This document shows positions 8,467 through 15,951 of a stretch of DNA of 39,246 bases, piece by piece. How positions within the stretch are numbered: the first letter of the stretch is position 1; every line of letters starts with the position of its first letter. The notes under the pieces were generated by a model that saw only the letters and a list, made by a program, of their open reading frames with translations, did no database searches and was not told the origin of the DNA. Source of the DNA: an uncultured Clostridia bacterium (lineage in GTDB: Bacteria > Bacillota > Clostridia > UBA1212); contig CAMZBI010000021.1 of assembly GCA_947304585.1 (NCBI GenBank), positions 1 to 39,246 on the forward strand, given 5' to 3'. The position numbers and the translations under genes are program-made.

Positions 8467-9297
8467 TTATCCGTCTACCTCCTCCTTGCGCTTCTTGCCT
8501 TCAGCCAGAAGTTTCGTAAGCGTCACGGAATCCTCATTTGCGATCGCATCCCTGTACTCCAAAAGGCTCGTCACCAGAATGTCGATCTCTTTCACGAGAT
8601 TGTCTTTGTTGTCGATAAAAAGTTCCGTCCACATCTCCGGATTTAGCCAGGCGACCCTTGTCATATCCTTATAGCTTCCCGCGGAGAAACCTCTTCTCTC
8701 AAGGGCTGTGGGGCTTTTGATGTAGGCGCTGGAGACCACGTGGGCAAGCTGTGACGTGAAGGCGATCATCTCGTCGTGCTTTTCCGCAGTGGTGACCGTG
8801 ATCCGTCCAAAACCTGCGGGCTTAAGGCACTCCTTGATCCTCTCAAGGAGAACAATGTCGTCAAACCTTGGCGGCACTATTATCATCGGCGCGTTCCGGA
8901 ACATGGTCTCTTTGGAGTACTTGAAGCCGGAAAACTGGGTGCCTGCCATGGGATGCCCGCCAATGAACGTAAAGCCAAACTTTTTCGCCAATTCCATTCC
9001 CGCATTGACGATTCCCCGCTTGGTTCCGCAGGTGTCTATCACCAATGGCTTTTTCCCTATAATTGCACCTTTTTCCTCCATAAACCGTATCGCGGCACCG
9101 GGGTAGGTGCAGAGCAGCAGGACGTCGCAGTCCTTTATGTTCTCATCGGTGAGTTTCTCACTGACCGCGCCGGACATGATGGCAAACCGGAGAGTGGACT
9201 CGCTTCTGTTGGCGGCAAGCACTTTGTGCCCCGCGACGCTGTATGCTTTTGCAAAGGACCCGCCAATGAGGCCGAGACCCACAACGCCAACAGTCAT
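8467..9297 (-). CDS. tyrA: Prephenate dehydrogenase
   Basis: A 276-residue NAD(P)-dependent dehydrogenase that converts prephenate to 4-hydroxyphenylpyruvate, committing flux to tyrosine. The Rossmann motif GLGLIGGS is at the N-terminus, GGHPMAGT follows near residue 115, and SQLAH marks the helical C-terminal domain. There is no ACT domain, so feedback sensitivity to Tyr cannot be inferred. It could accept arogenate, but sequence alone does not decide this. The ATG overlaps the aroF stop as ATGA. Confidence 0.93.
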   Translation of the reverse strand: MTVGVVGLGLIGGSFAKAYSVAGHKVLAANRSESTLRFAIMSGAVSEKLTDENIKDCDVLLLCTYPGAAIRFMEEKGAIIGKKPLVIDTCGTKRGIVNAGMELAKKFGFTFIGGHPMAGTQFSGFKYSKETMFRNAPMIIVPPRFDDIVLLERIKECLKPAGFGRITVTTAEKHDEMIAFTSQLAHVVSSAYIKSPTALERRGFSAGSYKDMTRVAWLNPEMWTELFIDNKDNLVKEIDILVTSLLEYRDAIANEDSVTLTKLLAEGKKRKEEVDG

Positions 9298-10295
9298 TTT
9301 ACCGCCTCCCTGACCGCCATGACCTTTTTCACAAGGTCTGCATAGTCCTCAGGTTTGAGGGACTGGGCGCCGTCGCAAAGGGCGTTCTGGGGATCGTTGT
9401 GGACCTCGATAATAAGACCGTCGCAGCCCGCGGCAGTGGCGGCAAGAGCCATTGGCGGCACCATTCTGGCAATACCCGTTGCATGGCTGGGGTCCACTAT
9501 CACCGGCAGGTGGGAAAGCTCATGGAGCATGGGAACCGCTGAAAGATCAAGCGTGTTTCTGAAATAATCGGAGAAAGTTCTTATGCCTCTCTCGCAGAGG
9601 ATAACGTTTTCGTTGCCGCTGGCCATGATGTACTCGGCGCTCATGAGGAGCTCCTTAAGAGTATTGGCAAGTCCCCTCTTGAGGAGTATGGGCTTGTTCA
9701 GGTGCCCCAGTTCTCTCAAAAGGTCGAAATTCTGCATGTTCCTTGCGCCCACCTGCAGCACGTCCACGTCCTCGAAAAGCTCAAGGTCCGCCCTGCTCAT
9801 GATCTCCGAAACTATCGGAAGGCCCGTCTCCTGCCTTGCGATCTTGAGGTATTCAAGGCCAGTCGCTTTGAGCCCCTGGAAGTCGTAGGGAGAGGTTCTC
9901 GGCTTGAACGCACCGCCTCTGAGAAGAGTTGCACCTGCCGCCTTCACCGCTTTTGCAATGTAAACTATCTGGTCCTCGGACTCCACCGAACAGGGCCCGG
10001 CGATCAGCGCAAAGTTCCCGCCGCCGATCTTGACGTCGCCAACCTGAACAACGGTATCGTCCGGATGGAACTTTCTGTTGCAGCACTTAAAAGTCTCCGT
10101 GACCCGGCTCACCGTGTCCACAATGTCCAGGCTGGCCACCAGATCCATATCCACTCTGCCCGTATCGCCAATGAGCCCCAGCACCGTCTGAAACTCGCCT
10201 CTGGAAATATGGACGCCAAGGCCCATGCCCTTCAGCCAGTCGATCAGCTGTGATTCTTTTTCCGGCGAAGCGCCACGTTTTAAAGCAACAATCAT
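9294..10295 (-). CDS. aroF: 3-deoxy-7-phosphoheptulonate synthase (DAHP synthase, type I-beta with N-terminal regulatory domain)
   Basis: A 333-residue enzyme that condenses PEP with erythrose 4-phosphate, the entry step of the shikimate pathway. Residues 1-70 (from MIVALKRGAS) form the ferredoxin-like domain known from Thermotoga-type DAHP synthases, where it mediates Tyr/Phe inhibition. The catalytic barrel has GPCSVES, RGGAFKPRTSPYDFQG, LLKRG, CERGIRTF and VDPSHATG. The ATG at 10295 is chosen over an in-frame start at 10352 because GGAGG lies 7 nt before it and the family starts here; the longer form would run through the terminator hairpin. It is the first structural gene of the aro operon and lies directly behind the attenuator. 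Confidence 0.95.
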   Translation of the reverse strand: MIVALKRGASPEKESQLIDWLKGMGLGVHISRGEFQTVLGLIGDTGRVDMDLVASLDIVDTVSRVTETFKCCNRKFHPDDTVVQVGDVKIGGGNFALIAGPCSVESEDQIVYIAKAVKAAGATLLRGGAFKPRTSPYDFQGLKATGLEYLKIARQETGLPIVSEIMSRADLELFEDVDVLQVGARNMQNFDLLRELGHLNKPILLKRGLANTLKELLMSAEYIMASGNENVILCERGIRTFSDYFRNTLDLSAVPMLHELSHLPVIVDPSHATGIARMVPPMALAATAAGCDGLIIEVHNDPQNALCDGAQSLKPEDYADLVKKVMAVREAVK

Positions 10296-10316
10296 TTCTA
10301 TGCCTCCGTACAGTTC

Positions 10317-10351
10317 AAAAAAATGCCGCACATCGTTTTTTCTGTGCGGCA
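10317..10351 (-). terminator. Attenuator terminator before aroF
   Basis: Perfect 9-bp stem TGCCGCACA (10343-10351 read on the minus strand) with TGTGCGGCA (10324-10332), a 10-nt A-rich loop, and seven U residues (10317-10323). It ends 21 nt before the aroF ATG. Its loop and left arm are also the pairing partner of the antiterminator segment. Confidence 0.9.
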
Positions 10352-10408
10352 CCGTTTTTATGATCTCGTTGAGATATTCTCATAAATTTTTGCATCACAG
10401 AAAAAACC

Positions 10409-10462
10409 TTACTTAAGGCTAAACCACCAGTAATATTCTGCGAAGTAAAACTTATTGTTCAT
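10409..10462 (-). CDS. Aromatic leader peptide (17 aa) of the aro operon
   Basis: The peptide reads MNNKFYFAEYYWWFSLK followed by TAA. Eight of its 17 residues are aromatic (3 Phe, 3 Tyr, 2 Trp), with a run from Y10 to F14. A GGAAGG Shine-Dalgarno lies 6 nt before the ATG. It sits between a sigma-A promoter and an intrinsic terminator in front of the DAHP synthase gene, as expected of a control peptide whose translation senses charged tRNA-Phe, tRNA-Tyr and tRNA-Trp. It is too short for standard gene callers. The amino-acid bias and position make chance unlikely, but expression has not been shown. Confidence 0.9.
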   Translation of the reverse strand: MNNKFYFAEYYWWFSLK

Positions 10463-10541
10463 GAGTAACCTTCCCGGTCCGGTTCCTCTTCCGAACCTTT
10501 GCGAAACCCCCGATTTTAAGGCAATTTCGCTCAACGGGGGT

Positions 10542-10570
10542 AGTTTAGCACCATAAAGCGGACAAGTCAA
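10542..10570 (-). promoter_or_regulatory. Sigma-A promoter of the aro operon
   Basis: On the minus strand TTGACT (10565-10570) and TAAACT (10542-10547) are separated by exactly 17 nt. Transcription would start near 10535, just before the leader hairpin. It lies 42 nt beyond the stop codon of the NYN gene. Confidence 0.8.
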
Positions 10571-10612
10571 GGGATATTTTTGCTTCCCGTCCCCCGAATG
10601 AAGGCCTCGTTT

Positions 10613-11473
10613 TCAGATAAAACCCTTGATGAGCCTGTAAAACTCAAGGCCTTTCTTCTGTCCGAACCTGGTCACAAGTCCCCGGTAAATAACCGTTTTT
10701 GAATTCGGTTCAAGCACGCTGTTCACCACCAGCGATGCCACGATGCCCATTTCCTTTGACTCGCATTTTGCCTTGCTGAGGGCGGTTATGATCTGATTGT
10801 TTAGGGCTGTTCTGGCATCCGCCTGGCTCAGGGTCGCCTCAGGCTGGTTCTCAGGCTGAGTCTGCTCCTTCGGTTTCGGAGCAGCCTTCTGCTTCTCTTT
10901 CACGCTCCCGGTCTTTTTGGAAGACGCCAATGCCTTTCCTTCATGGTCCTTCGGTTTCTGATTTTCGCCCGCAAGTGTTTCATCAGAAGCAACGTCCTTT
11001 GATTCGGGAGTTTTCGGTGCTTCCTCTTTTATAGATTTTTCTTTCACAGGCGCCTCACCCGGGGCGGCGTCTTTGGCAACGTTCTTCGTCTCCTGAGGCA
11101 GCTTTAAAGTGTCCTGCTGGGTGATGGAAATGTCAGGCCTCTTCTTTTTCCAGAACTGTTGGAGCACGCCGTAGCCTTTGTCCTTGCTCACAATGATATA
11201 CACAAATCCGTCGGAGCCGTTGCCGGCAACAAGACTCCCCAGATAGCTGGAGAGCTGCATGTCAAGGGCCTGGTTGCCCTTTGCCACCTTGGTCAGGATC
11301 AGCCGCGGCGCGGTATCCTTCATCGACAGGTAAAGTTCAAAAAAATCGATGCTCAGGCGGTTTGACTTTTCGGTGTAGAAAACTTCCACAACGTCGTCCG
11401 GGGAAAGCTTTGCAAACCCCTCAAGCCCTGCGCTTTCGACGTTCTCGTAATCGACTAAAAAATATTTCTTCAT
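10613..11473 (-). CDS. NYN (PIN-like) domain protein with charged linker
   Basis: A 286-residue predicted cytoplasmic protein. Residues 1-130 look like an NYN/PIN-like nuclease fold: the start MKKYFLVDYENV supplies the first acidic pair, ALDMQLSSYLGSL a second conserved acid, and IVSKDKGY a third. Residues about 135-215 are a low-complexity Lys/Glu/Pro/Ser linker. The last 70 residues form a compact, possibly helical domain ending in GLEFYRLIKGFI. RNA processing or decay is the usual role of the family, but the substrate is unknown. The ATG at 11473 is chosen over 11569 because the domain begins there; the upstream extension is encoded by repeat array 4. It is not obviously linked in function to the aro operon downstream. 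Confidence 0.75.
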   Translation of the reverse strand: MKKYFLVDYENVESAGLEGFAKLSPDDVVEVFYTEKSNRLSIDFFELYLSMKDTAPRLILTKVAKGNQALDMQLSSYLGSLVAGNGSDGFVYIIVSKDKGYGVLQQFWKKKRPDISITQQDTLKLPQETKNVAKDAAPGEAPVKEKSIKEEAPKTPESKDVASDETLAGENQKPKDHEGKALASSKKTGSVKEKQKAAPKPKEQTQPENQPEATLSQADARTALNNQIITALSKAKCESKEMGIVASLVVNSVLEPNSKTVIYRGLVTRFGQKKGLEFYRLIKGFI

Positions 11474-11516
11474 TAAAAACGTTTCTTCCTTTTCTTTTGT
11501 TGGTATAAAATCATTT

Positions 11517-11612
11517 TGCGGCGCAGCAGAGATCGCGCCGCAGGCGCACCGCAACTGTTCACTTTTCACTGTTCACTTGTGCGAAGAGCACAGCGTGAGC
11601 CGCACCGTTTAT
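11517..11612. repeat. CACT/mini-hairpin array 4 upstream of the NYN gene
   Basis: A short array with GCGCC-GCA-GGCGC, three heptads (TTCACTT, TTCACTG, TTCACTT) and an imperfect TGTGC-GAA-G(A)GCACA unit. It starts about 25 nt downstream of the stop codon of the large secreted protein, the only array that does not begin at a stop codon. Confidence 0.7.
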
Positions 11613-11638
11613 GCGTTTTTTGATCAATCTGTCAGTTT

Positions 11639-14044
11639 TTACGGAGCGGTCAGCGACAGATGCAGCGCCGGAACGACCCCGTATATGTATCCGTTTGATT
11701 TGTAGTGTATTTCTCCGGAGACAGTGACGCACCACACGTTGGACCCGACCTCATAGTATTCTGCAGTGTAGAAAGGAGACCTGGTGAACCAGTACCACTT
11801 TTCATCTGAAGTGAAAACACCGCGGGCCCTTGCATAGGCGGTCGGCTTTATTGCACGGCCTGAGTCGTTTTGGAATCCTCCGTTTGCGTCAGTCACTTCG
11901 CTGTAACTGAGCAGGAACACCTTGTCGTTCGTCGGGCCTTTTGCATAAGGATTGCTCTCCACGCCCGTTGATGATGCACCGTTATCGACCGCGGTAGTCT
12001 TAATGTACTTCTTTTCAGCTTCGGTAAATGCGGTGTTGTAAAAAGTTTCCGTCAGCCACGCCCTGATATGCGATTTTTCATAATCGTTCGTGTTGGTGAC
12101 GAGCTCGTAATTCTCCCTGTAGTGAAAATCCATTGCGTCAAGGATCAAATCCGCGGCAAGAAAAACTTCGCCGTTTTGCTCGGACAGCACTTTCCATTTG
12201 ACCGGTTCAAATTTGAACCAGTAGACCGTATACGACTTGTAGCCGTATCTGCTTGATCCGTCATCGACGTCCGACGAGGCTTTGTATTGTCTGTAACGCT
12301 TAAAGAACACACCCCTGTACCGCTCGCCGTTGTACGTCACGTCCTTGTAGAAGATGAAATCGGTCTTTCTCGCAGCGATGTATTCGCCGTATGAAGTCCA
12401 TCCGCTTGTCGGGCCCGCATAATATGAAAGTTCTTTTTTAAGAATTTCATCTGTGACCTCCGACTGCGGATAATTGCCGAAGTACACGTAATCGCCTTCG
12501 CGCGCATATATCTTTCCCGTTGTGGGCGTGACTGCCGGGGTTGTCACCGGGGTCGCAGCGGGAACGTACTCGGTCTTCTTGCTGATAACGACCATCGTCG
12601 CGTTGCGTTTGAATGACGAAGTCATGAGCTGCATTGCGTCGAAATATCTTGTTTTGTCGTTTCCGAGTATCGGATTGACCCTTTCTGACAACTCAGGTGC
12701 CGGATCGTACAGTTCAAAGTATGTCTTCCCGTCGAAGACCCAGTATCCTTTCACGAGAACAAAGTGTCCGCATGAGCCCCCGTAGCATCTTCCGATGATG
12801 CTTTGGCAGGACTCATCCGATGTGATATCCCCGGTCGTGAAAGGAACGATCGCGACACTGCCCTCATCAATGATTTTCATCAGGTCCTTGATGGTCTTGC
12901 TGTTGTACGAATCCGAAGGTCCCTCTATGTAATAGTAGCCGGCTTCCAGACCCAGCGAGACCGACGCGGTATAGACATTTTCCGGAGTCCATCCTCCGCC
13001 GCCGTTTTTATGTATATTTCTGATGTCGGCTACCTGAACGGAGAAGCCGGGGTCAGCCCACCTGCCCGCCATGTAGATACAGGTCGGCCCGCAGTTACTG
13101 TCCGAGTAAGGTCCTGTGTCCTTTTGCGTCCTGTAAAAACTGTAACCCACGTTGTCGTTTGACACCTTGGCAGTCGATTTTGTTCCGACGTTGCAGTAGA
13201 CCGCATAATCAAGGCCGCACCTCGTGCACGCGTAACCCTCAAAATCGTGGCCGAGCGCGGGGTAGTATTCATAGGTGGAATAATCGCAGCGCGAGCAGGT
13301 ATCGTATGCATAAAATCCGGATTCGGTGCACGTCGGGTCATTGCCCTCATGATGAACAATGTCATGTCCCAGCGCAGGAATTACTTCATAATTTGAGTAT
13401 CCGCATCTTGAACAAGTCTCGTAATCTTTGAAACCTGCCGCTTCGCACGTGGCATCCTGTCCCTTATACACATCAAGGGCATGGCCGAGCGCGGGAAGCT
13501 CTCTGTACTCTGTTGTATAACCGCATCTCGAACACTTGTCGTAAGGCTCGTGCCCTCCGTTTTCACAGTCAGGCTCTTTCCCTTCGAAATGATCAAGGGC
13601 ATGGCCGAGCCCCGGAAGCTCTCTGTACTCTGTTGTATAACCGCATCTCGAACACTTGTCGTAAGGCTCGTGCCCTCCGTTTTCACAGTCAGGCTCTTTC
13701 CCTTCGAAATGATCAAGGGCATGGCCGAGCGCCGGAATTTCGGTATAGGTCGAATACCCGCACCTTGAGCAGGTGTCGTACGGCTCAAAGCCTGTCTCCG
13801 TACAGCCCGGATCCTTGCCCTCGTGATGAACAAGATCATGTCCCAGGGCGGGCAGTTCCTCATGTTTCTCGATCGTATACCCAAACAGCAGATGATGTTT
13901 TCCTTCTGTAAGGCCGGCCGATCCGCAAGTCGGCGCAACGCCGGGGTCAACTGCGGTAAACGCAAAAAACAGTATAGATAACACAACCGCCACGAACGCG
14001 ACTGCGGACACAACGATTAACAGTACTTTTGCTGATTTCTTCAT
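11639..14044 (-). CDS. Membrane-anchored protein: cysteine repeats, C39-like peptidase domain, DUF6273 domain
   Basis: An 801-residue surface protein of unknown role. Residues 6-30 are a hydrophobic signal anchor. Residues about 65-270 hold five full repeats and one partial repeat of 39-40 aa, each with ALGH at the start and a CSRCGY pair (CxxC), which suggests metal binding or disulfides. Residues about 275-490 resemble papain-like C39 peptidases: NCGPTC supplies a catalytic cysteine, CGHFVLVKG a histidine, and LYDPAP an aspartate. A short TP-rich linker follows (TPVTTPAVTPTT), then a C-terminal DUF6273-like domain with YVYFGNYPQSEV, KWKVLSEQ, SHIRAWL, KVFLLSYSEV and VVPALHLSL. The SD AGAGGGAG precedes the ATG. 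Peptidase activity is inferred from motifs only. Confidence 0.72.
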   Translation of the reverse strand: MKKSAKVLLIVVSAVAFVAVVLSILFFAFTAVDPGVAPTCGSAGLTEGKHHLLFGYTIEKHEELPALGHDLVHHEGKDPGCTETGFEPYDTCSRCGYSTYTEIPALGHALDHFEGKEPDCENGGHEPYDKCSRCGYTTEYRELPGLGHALDHFEGKEPDCENGGHEPYDKCSRCGYTTEYRELPALGHALDVYKGQDATCEAAGFKDYETCSRCGYSNYEVIPALGHDIVHHEGNDPTCTESGFYAYDTCSRCDYSTYEYYPALGHDFEGYACTRCGLDYAVYCNVGTKSTAKVSNDNVGYSFYRTQKDTGPYSDSNCGPTCIYMAGRWADPGFSVQVADIRNIHKNGGGGWTPENVYTASVSLGLEAGYYYIEGPSDSYNSKTIKDLMKIIDEGSVAIVPFTTGDITSDESCQSIIGRCYGGSCGHFVLVKGYWVFDGKTYFELYDPAPELSERVNPILGNDKTRYFDAMQLMTSSFKRNATMVVISKKTEYVPAATPVTTPAVTPTTGKIYAREGDYVYFGNYPQSEVTDEILKKELSYYAGPTSGWTSYGEYIAARKTDFIFYKDVTYNGERYRGVFFKRYRQYKASSDVDDGSSRYGYKSYTVYWFKFEPVKWKVLSEQNGEVFLAADLILDAMDFHYRENYELVTNTNDYEKSHIRAWLTETFYNTAFTEAEKKYIKTTAVDNGASSTGVESNPYAKGPTNDKVFLLSYSEVTDANGGFQNDSGRAIKPTAYARARGVFTSDEKWYWFTRSPFYTAEYYEVGSNVWCVTVSGEIHYKSNGYIYGVVPALHLSLTAP
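13494..13733 (-). repeat. Near-exact 120-bp tandem duplication in the cysteine-repeat region
   Basis: Two adjacent 120-bp segments (phase point 13501 versus 13621) are identical except for a few bases at the junctions. They encode two 40-aa CSRCGY repeats that are identical at the protein level apart from one residue. Neighbouring repeats are much more diverged, so this pair is a recent duplication and a likely site of copy-number change. Confidence 0.9.
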
Positions 14045-14072
14045 TATCTCCCTCTATTACTGTAAAATGGCT

Positions 14073-15878
14073 TTATTTGATCGGCTCAAAATCCGCAGCT
14101 CCGTGCTTGCACAGCGGACAGACATAATCTTCGGGCAGCTCGTCGCCTTCGTATACGTATCCGCAGATCTTGCAGACGTATCCCTTCTTGTCCGCAGTTT
14201 CCGGCTTGGGCTTGACGTTTTCGAAATAGTAGGAATAAGTCATCGTCTCTCTGTTGGAGATCACTCTTGCTTCGGTAACGGTGCAGATGAACATTCCGTG
14301 GGTGTCGAAATCAACGTACTGCTCTACCTTCAGGGACATGAATGCGTTGATGTATCTTGACAGGAAGACGAGGCCGTTTTCGGACCTTGGCTCGTCCATT
14401 CCGGCAAATTTGTCCTCGTTGCGGCCGCTTCTGAAGCCGAAGGACTTGAACACCTCAAAGGGGGTGTCCACCGAGAGGCAGCAGATATTCATGATGCCGG
14501 TGCGCTTGATCACGTGGTGGGAGTAGTTCTGTTTGTTGATGCAGACCGCGATCCTGTTGGGGGAACTGGTTATCTGACTGACCGTATTGACGATGAGGGC
14601 ATTGTCCTTATTGCCGTCGTTGCAGGTCACCGCATAGAGACCGTAACCTATCTTGAACAGGGCCTTCATGTCGTTTTTGTCCGCATAGTCACTCTTTCTT
14701 GCGATATATTCCCTGCAGAGTTCCTCGGCAAGGGCGTCCAGCTGTTTCTCCGACTCTTCGTTAAGAGCGGAGAGTATGTGCACGTTGTTCTCGCAGTACA
14801 CAAGGTTCTTGGAATTTTCAAACATTCCCTTCATGACCTTGGCGGCAAGAGGCGCCCAGGAACCGTTTTCGATAAAGGCCACAGTCCTGTTCTGGTATCC
14901 CCTTTCGACGAGGCTCTCGATGAACTCTCTCATGTACGGGAAAATGCCCGCGTTGAAAGTCGTGGTGGCAAAAACGGTCTTTGAGTAGCGGAATGCGTCC
15001 TCCACCGCCTCGGCAATGTCAGCCCTGGCAAGATCCACCACGGATACCTTCGGACAGCCGTTGGATTTCAGCTTCTGTTCCAGCTTCAGCACGGCTTTTT
15101 CGGTGTTGCCGTAAACGGATGTGTAGGCGATCAGTATGCCGTCGGTCTCGGCCCGGTAGGAGGACCAGGTGTCGTACTGTTTGAGATAGTGGCCAAGGTC
15201 ATCCTTCAGCACAGGGCCGTGGAGCGGGCAGATCATTTCGATCTCAAGGTTTGCCGCCTTCTTGAGAACAGCCTGGACCTGAGCGCCGTATTTGCCTACG
15301 ATACCGAAATAATAACGTCTGGCCTCGCAGTCCCAGTCCTCTTCCTCAAACACGTTGTCAAGGTTCACAGCGCCGAACTTGCCAAAGCCGTCAGCAGAGA
15401 AGAACACCTTCTCGCAGGCGTCGTAGGTCATTATGACCTCGGGCCAGTGTACCATTGGCGCAGTGATAAAGCTTAAAGTGTGGCGGCCGAGAGAAAGAGT
15501 GGATCCCTCGCCGACAACGATCCTTCTGTCCTCAAATTCCTTCCCGAAGAAATTCTTCATCATCGCGAAAGCCTTGGCGGAGGAGACGATCTTCGCGTCC
15601 GGATATGCGTTCATAAACTGGACTATGTTGGCGGAGTGGTCCGGCTCCATGTGCTGCACCACCAGGTAGTCCGGTTTTCTGGATCCCAGGACATTGGCAA
15701 TGTTGTCCAGCCACTCGTGGGTGAACTTTTTGTCAACGGTGTCCATTATCGCGATCTTGCCGTCGATGATCGCATAGGAGTTGTAGGCAACGCCCTCAGG
15801 CACAACGTAGTGGCCTTCGAAAAGATCGATTTTCATATCGTTTACGCCAATATGATAGATGTCATTGGTGATTTTCAT
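14073..15878 (-). CDS. Flavodiiron protein fused to flavin reductase and rubredoxin
   Basis: A 601-residue cytoplasmic enzyme that should reduce O2 to water and/or NO to N2O in an anaerobe. Domains in order: metallo-beta-lactamase-like diiron domain (1-245) with H76-x-E78-x-D80-H81; flavodoxin domain (about 250-395) starting ILIAYTSVYGNTEKA; a flavin-reductase-like FMN domain (about 405-555); and a C-terminal rubredoxin with CKICGYVYEG and CPLCKHG. The fused modules could carry electrons from NAD(P)H to the diiron site in a single chain. The ATG at 15878 has a GGAGG 6 nt upstream; an in-frame start at 15911 lies in the terminator behind dapA. No own promoter is obvious between that terminator and the start. 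Confidence 0.92.
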   Translation of the reverse strand: MKITNDIYHIGVNDMKIDLFEGHYVVPEGVAYNSYAIIDGKIAIMDTVDKKFTHEWLDNIANVLGSRKPDYLVVQHMEPDHSANIVQFMNAYPDAKIVSSAKAFAMMKNFFGKEFEDRRIVVGEGSTLSLGRHTLSFITAPMVHWPEVIMTYDACEKVFFSADGFGKFGAVNLDNVFEEEDWDCEARRYYFGIVGKYGAQVQAVLKKAANLEIEMICPLHGPVLKDDLGHYLKQYDTWSSYRAETDGILIAYTSVYGNTEKAVLKLEQKLKSNGCPKVSVVDLARADIAEAVEDAFRYSKTVFATTTFNAGIFPYMREFIESLVERGYQNRTVAFIENGSWAPLAAKVMKGMFENSKNLVYCENNVHILSALNEESEKQLDALAEELCREYIARKSDYADKNDMKALFKIGYGLYAVTCNDGNKDNALIVNTVSQITSSPNRIAVCINKQNYSHHVIKRTGIMNICCLSVDTPFEVFKSFGFRSGRNEDKFAGMDEPRSENGLVFLSRYINAFMSLKVEQYVDFDTHGMFICTVTEARVISNRETMTYSYYFENVKPKPETADKKGYVCKICGYVYEGDELPEDYVCPLCKHGAADFEPIK

Positions 15879-15909
15879 AAATTCCTCCGGTTTTATAAGA
15901 TTTAGATAC

Positions 15910-15939
15910 AAAAAGCCCCTTGGCTTCAGGCCTCAGGGC
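15910..15939 (-). terminator. Intrinsic terminator behind dapA
   Basis: On the minus strand a hairpin with arms 15931-15939 and 15915-15923 (GCCC...GGGC plus inner pairs, two mismatches) is followed by TTTTT at 15910-15914. It sits 12 nt after the dapA stop and 31 nt before the flavodiiron start codon, so downstream expression needs read-through or a promoter that I could not see. Confidence 0.65.
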
Positions 15940-15951
15940 ATTCAGTGCAAA

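Larger units (their letters stand above)
10296..10541 (-). promoter_or_regulatory. Ribosome-type attenuator leader for the aromatic operon
   Basis: The transcribed leader is about 245 nt. Order on the minus strand: a hairpin with CCCCCG/CGGGGG arms (10507-10540), a leader peptide (10462-10409), segment 2 (GTTTTTTCTGTG, 10407-10396) starting 2 nt after the leader stop, then segments 3 and 4 forming the terminator (10351-10324). Segment 3 contains CACAGAAAAAAC (10346-10335), a perfect 12-nt complement of segment 2. A ribosome stalled on aromatic codons would leave segment 2 free to pair with 3 and prevent termination. A ribosome reaching the stop codon would cover segment 2 and let 3:4 terminate. 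The sequence elements are seen directly; the mechanism follows the established trp/phe attenuation model. Confidence 0.87.

Noticed and set aside
9294..10352. Longer aroF start at 10352
   Set aside because: It would translate through the terminator hairpin and has no SD; the 10295 start has GGAGG at correct distance.
10405..10440. Possible T-box sequence (TGGTGG) upstream of aroF
   Set aside because: The TGGTGG is two Trp codons of the leader peptide; the conserved T-box 14-mer and a Stem I with a specifier loop are absent.
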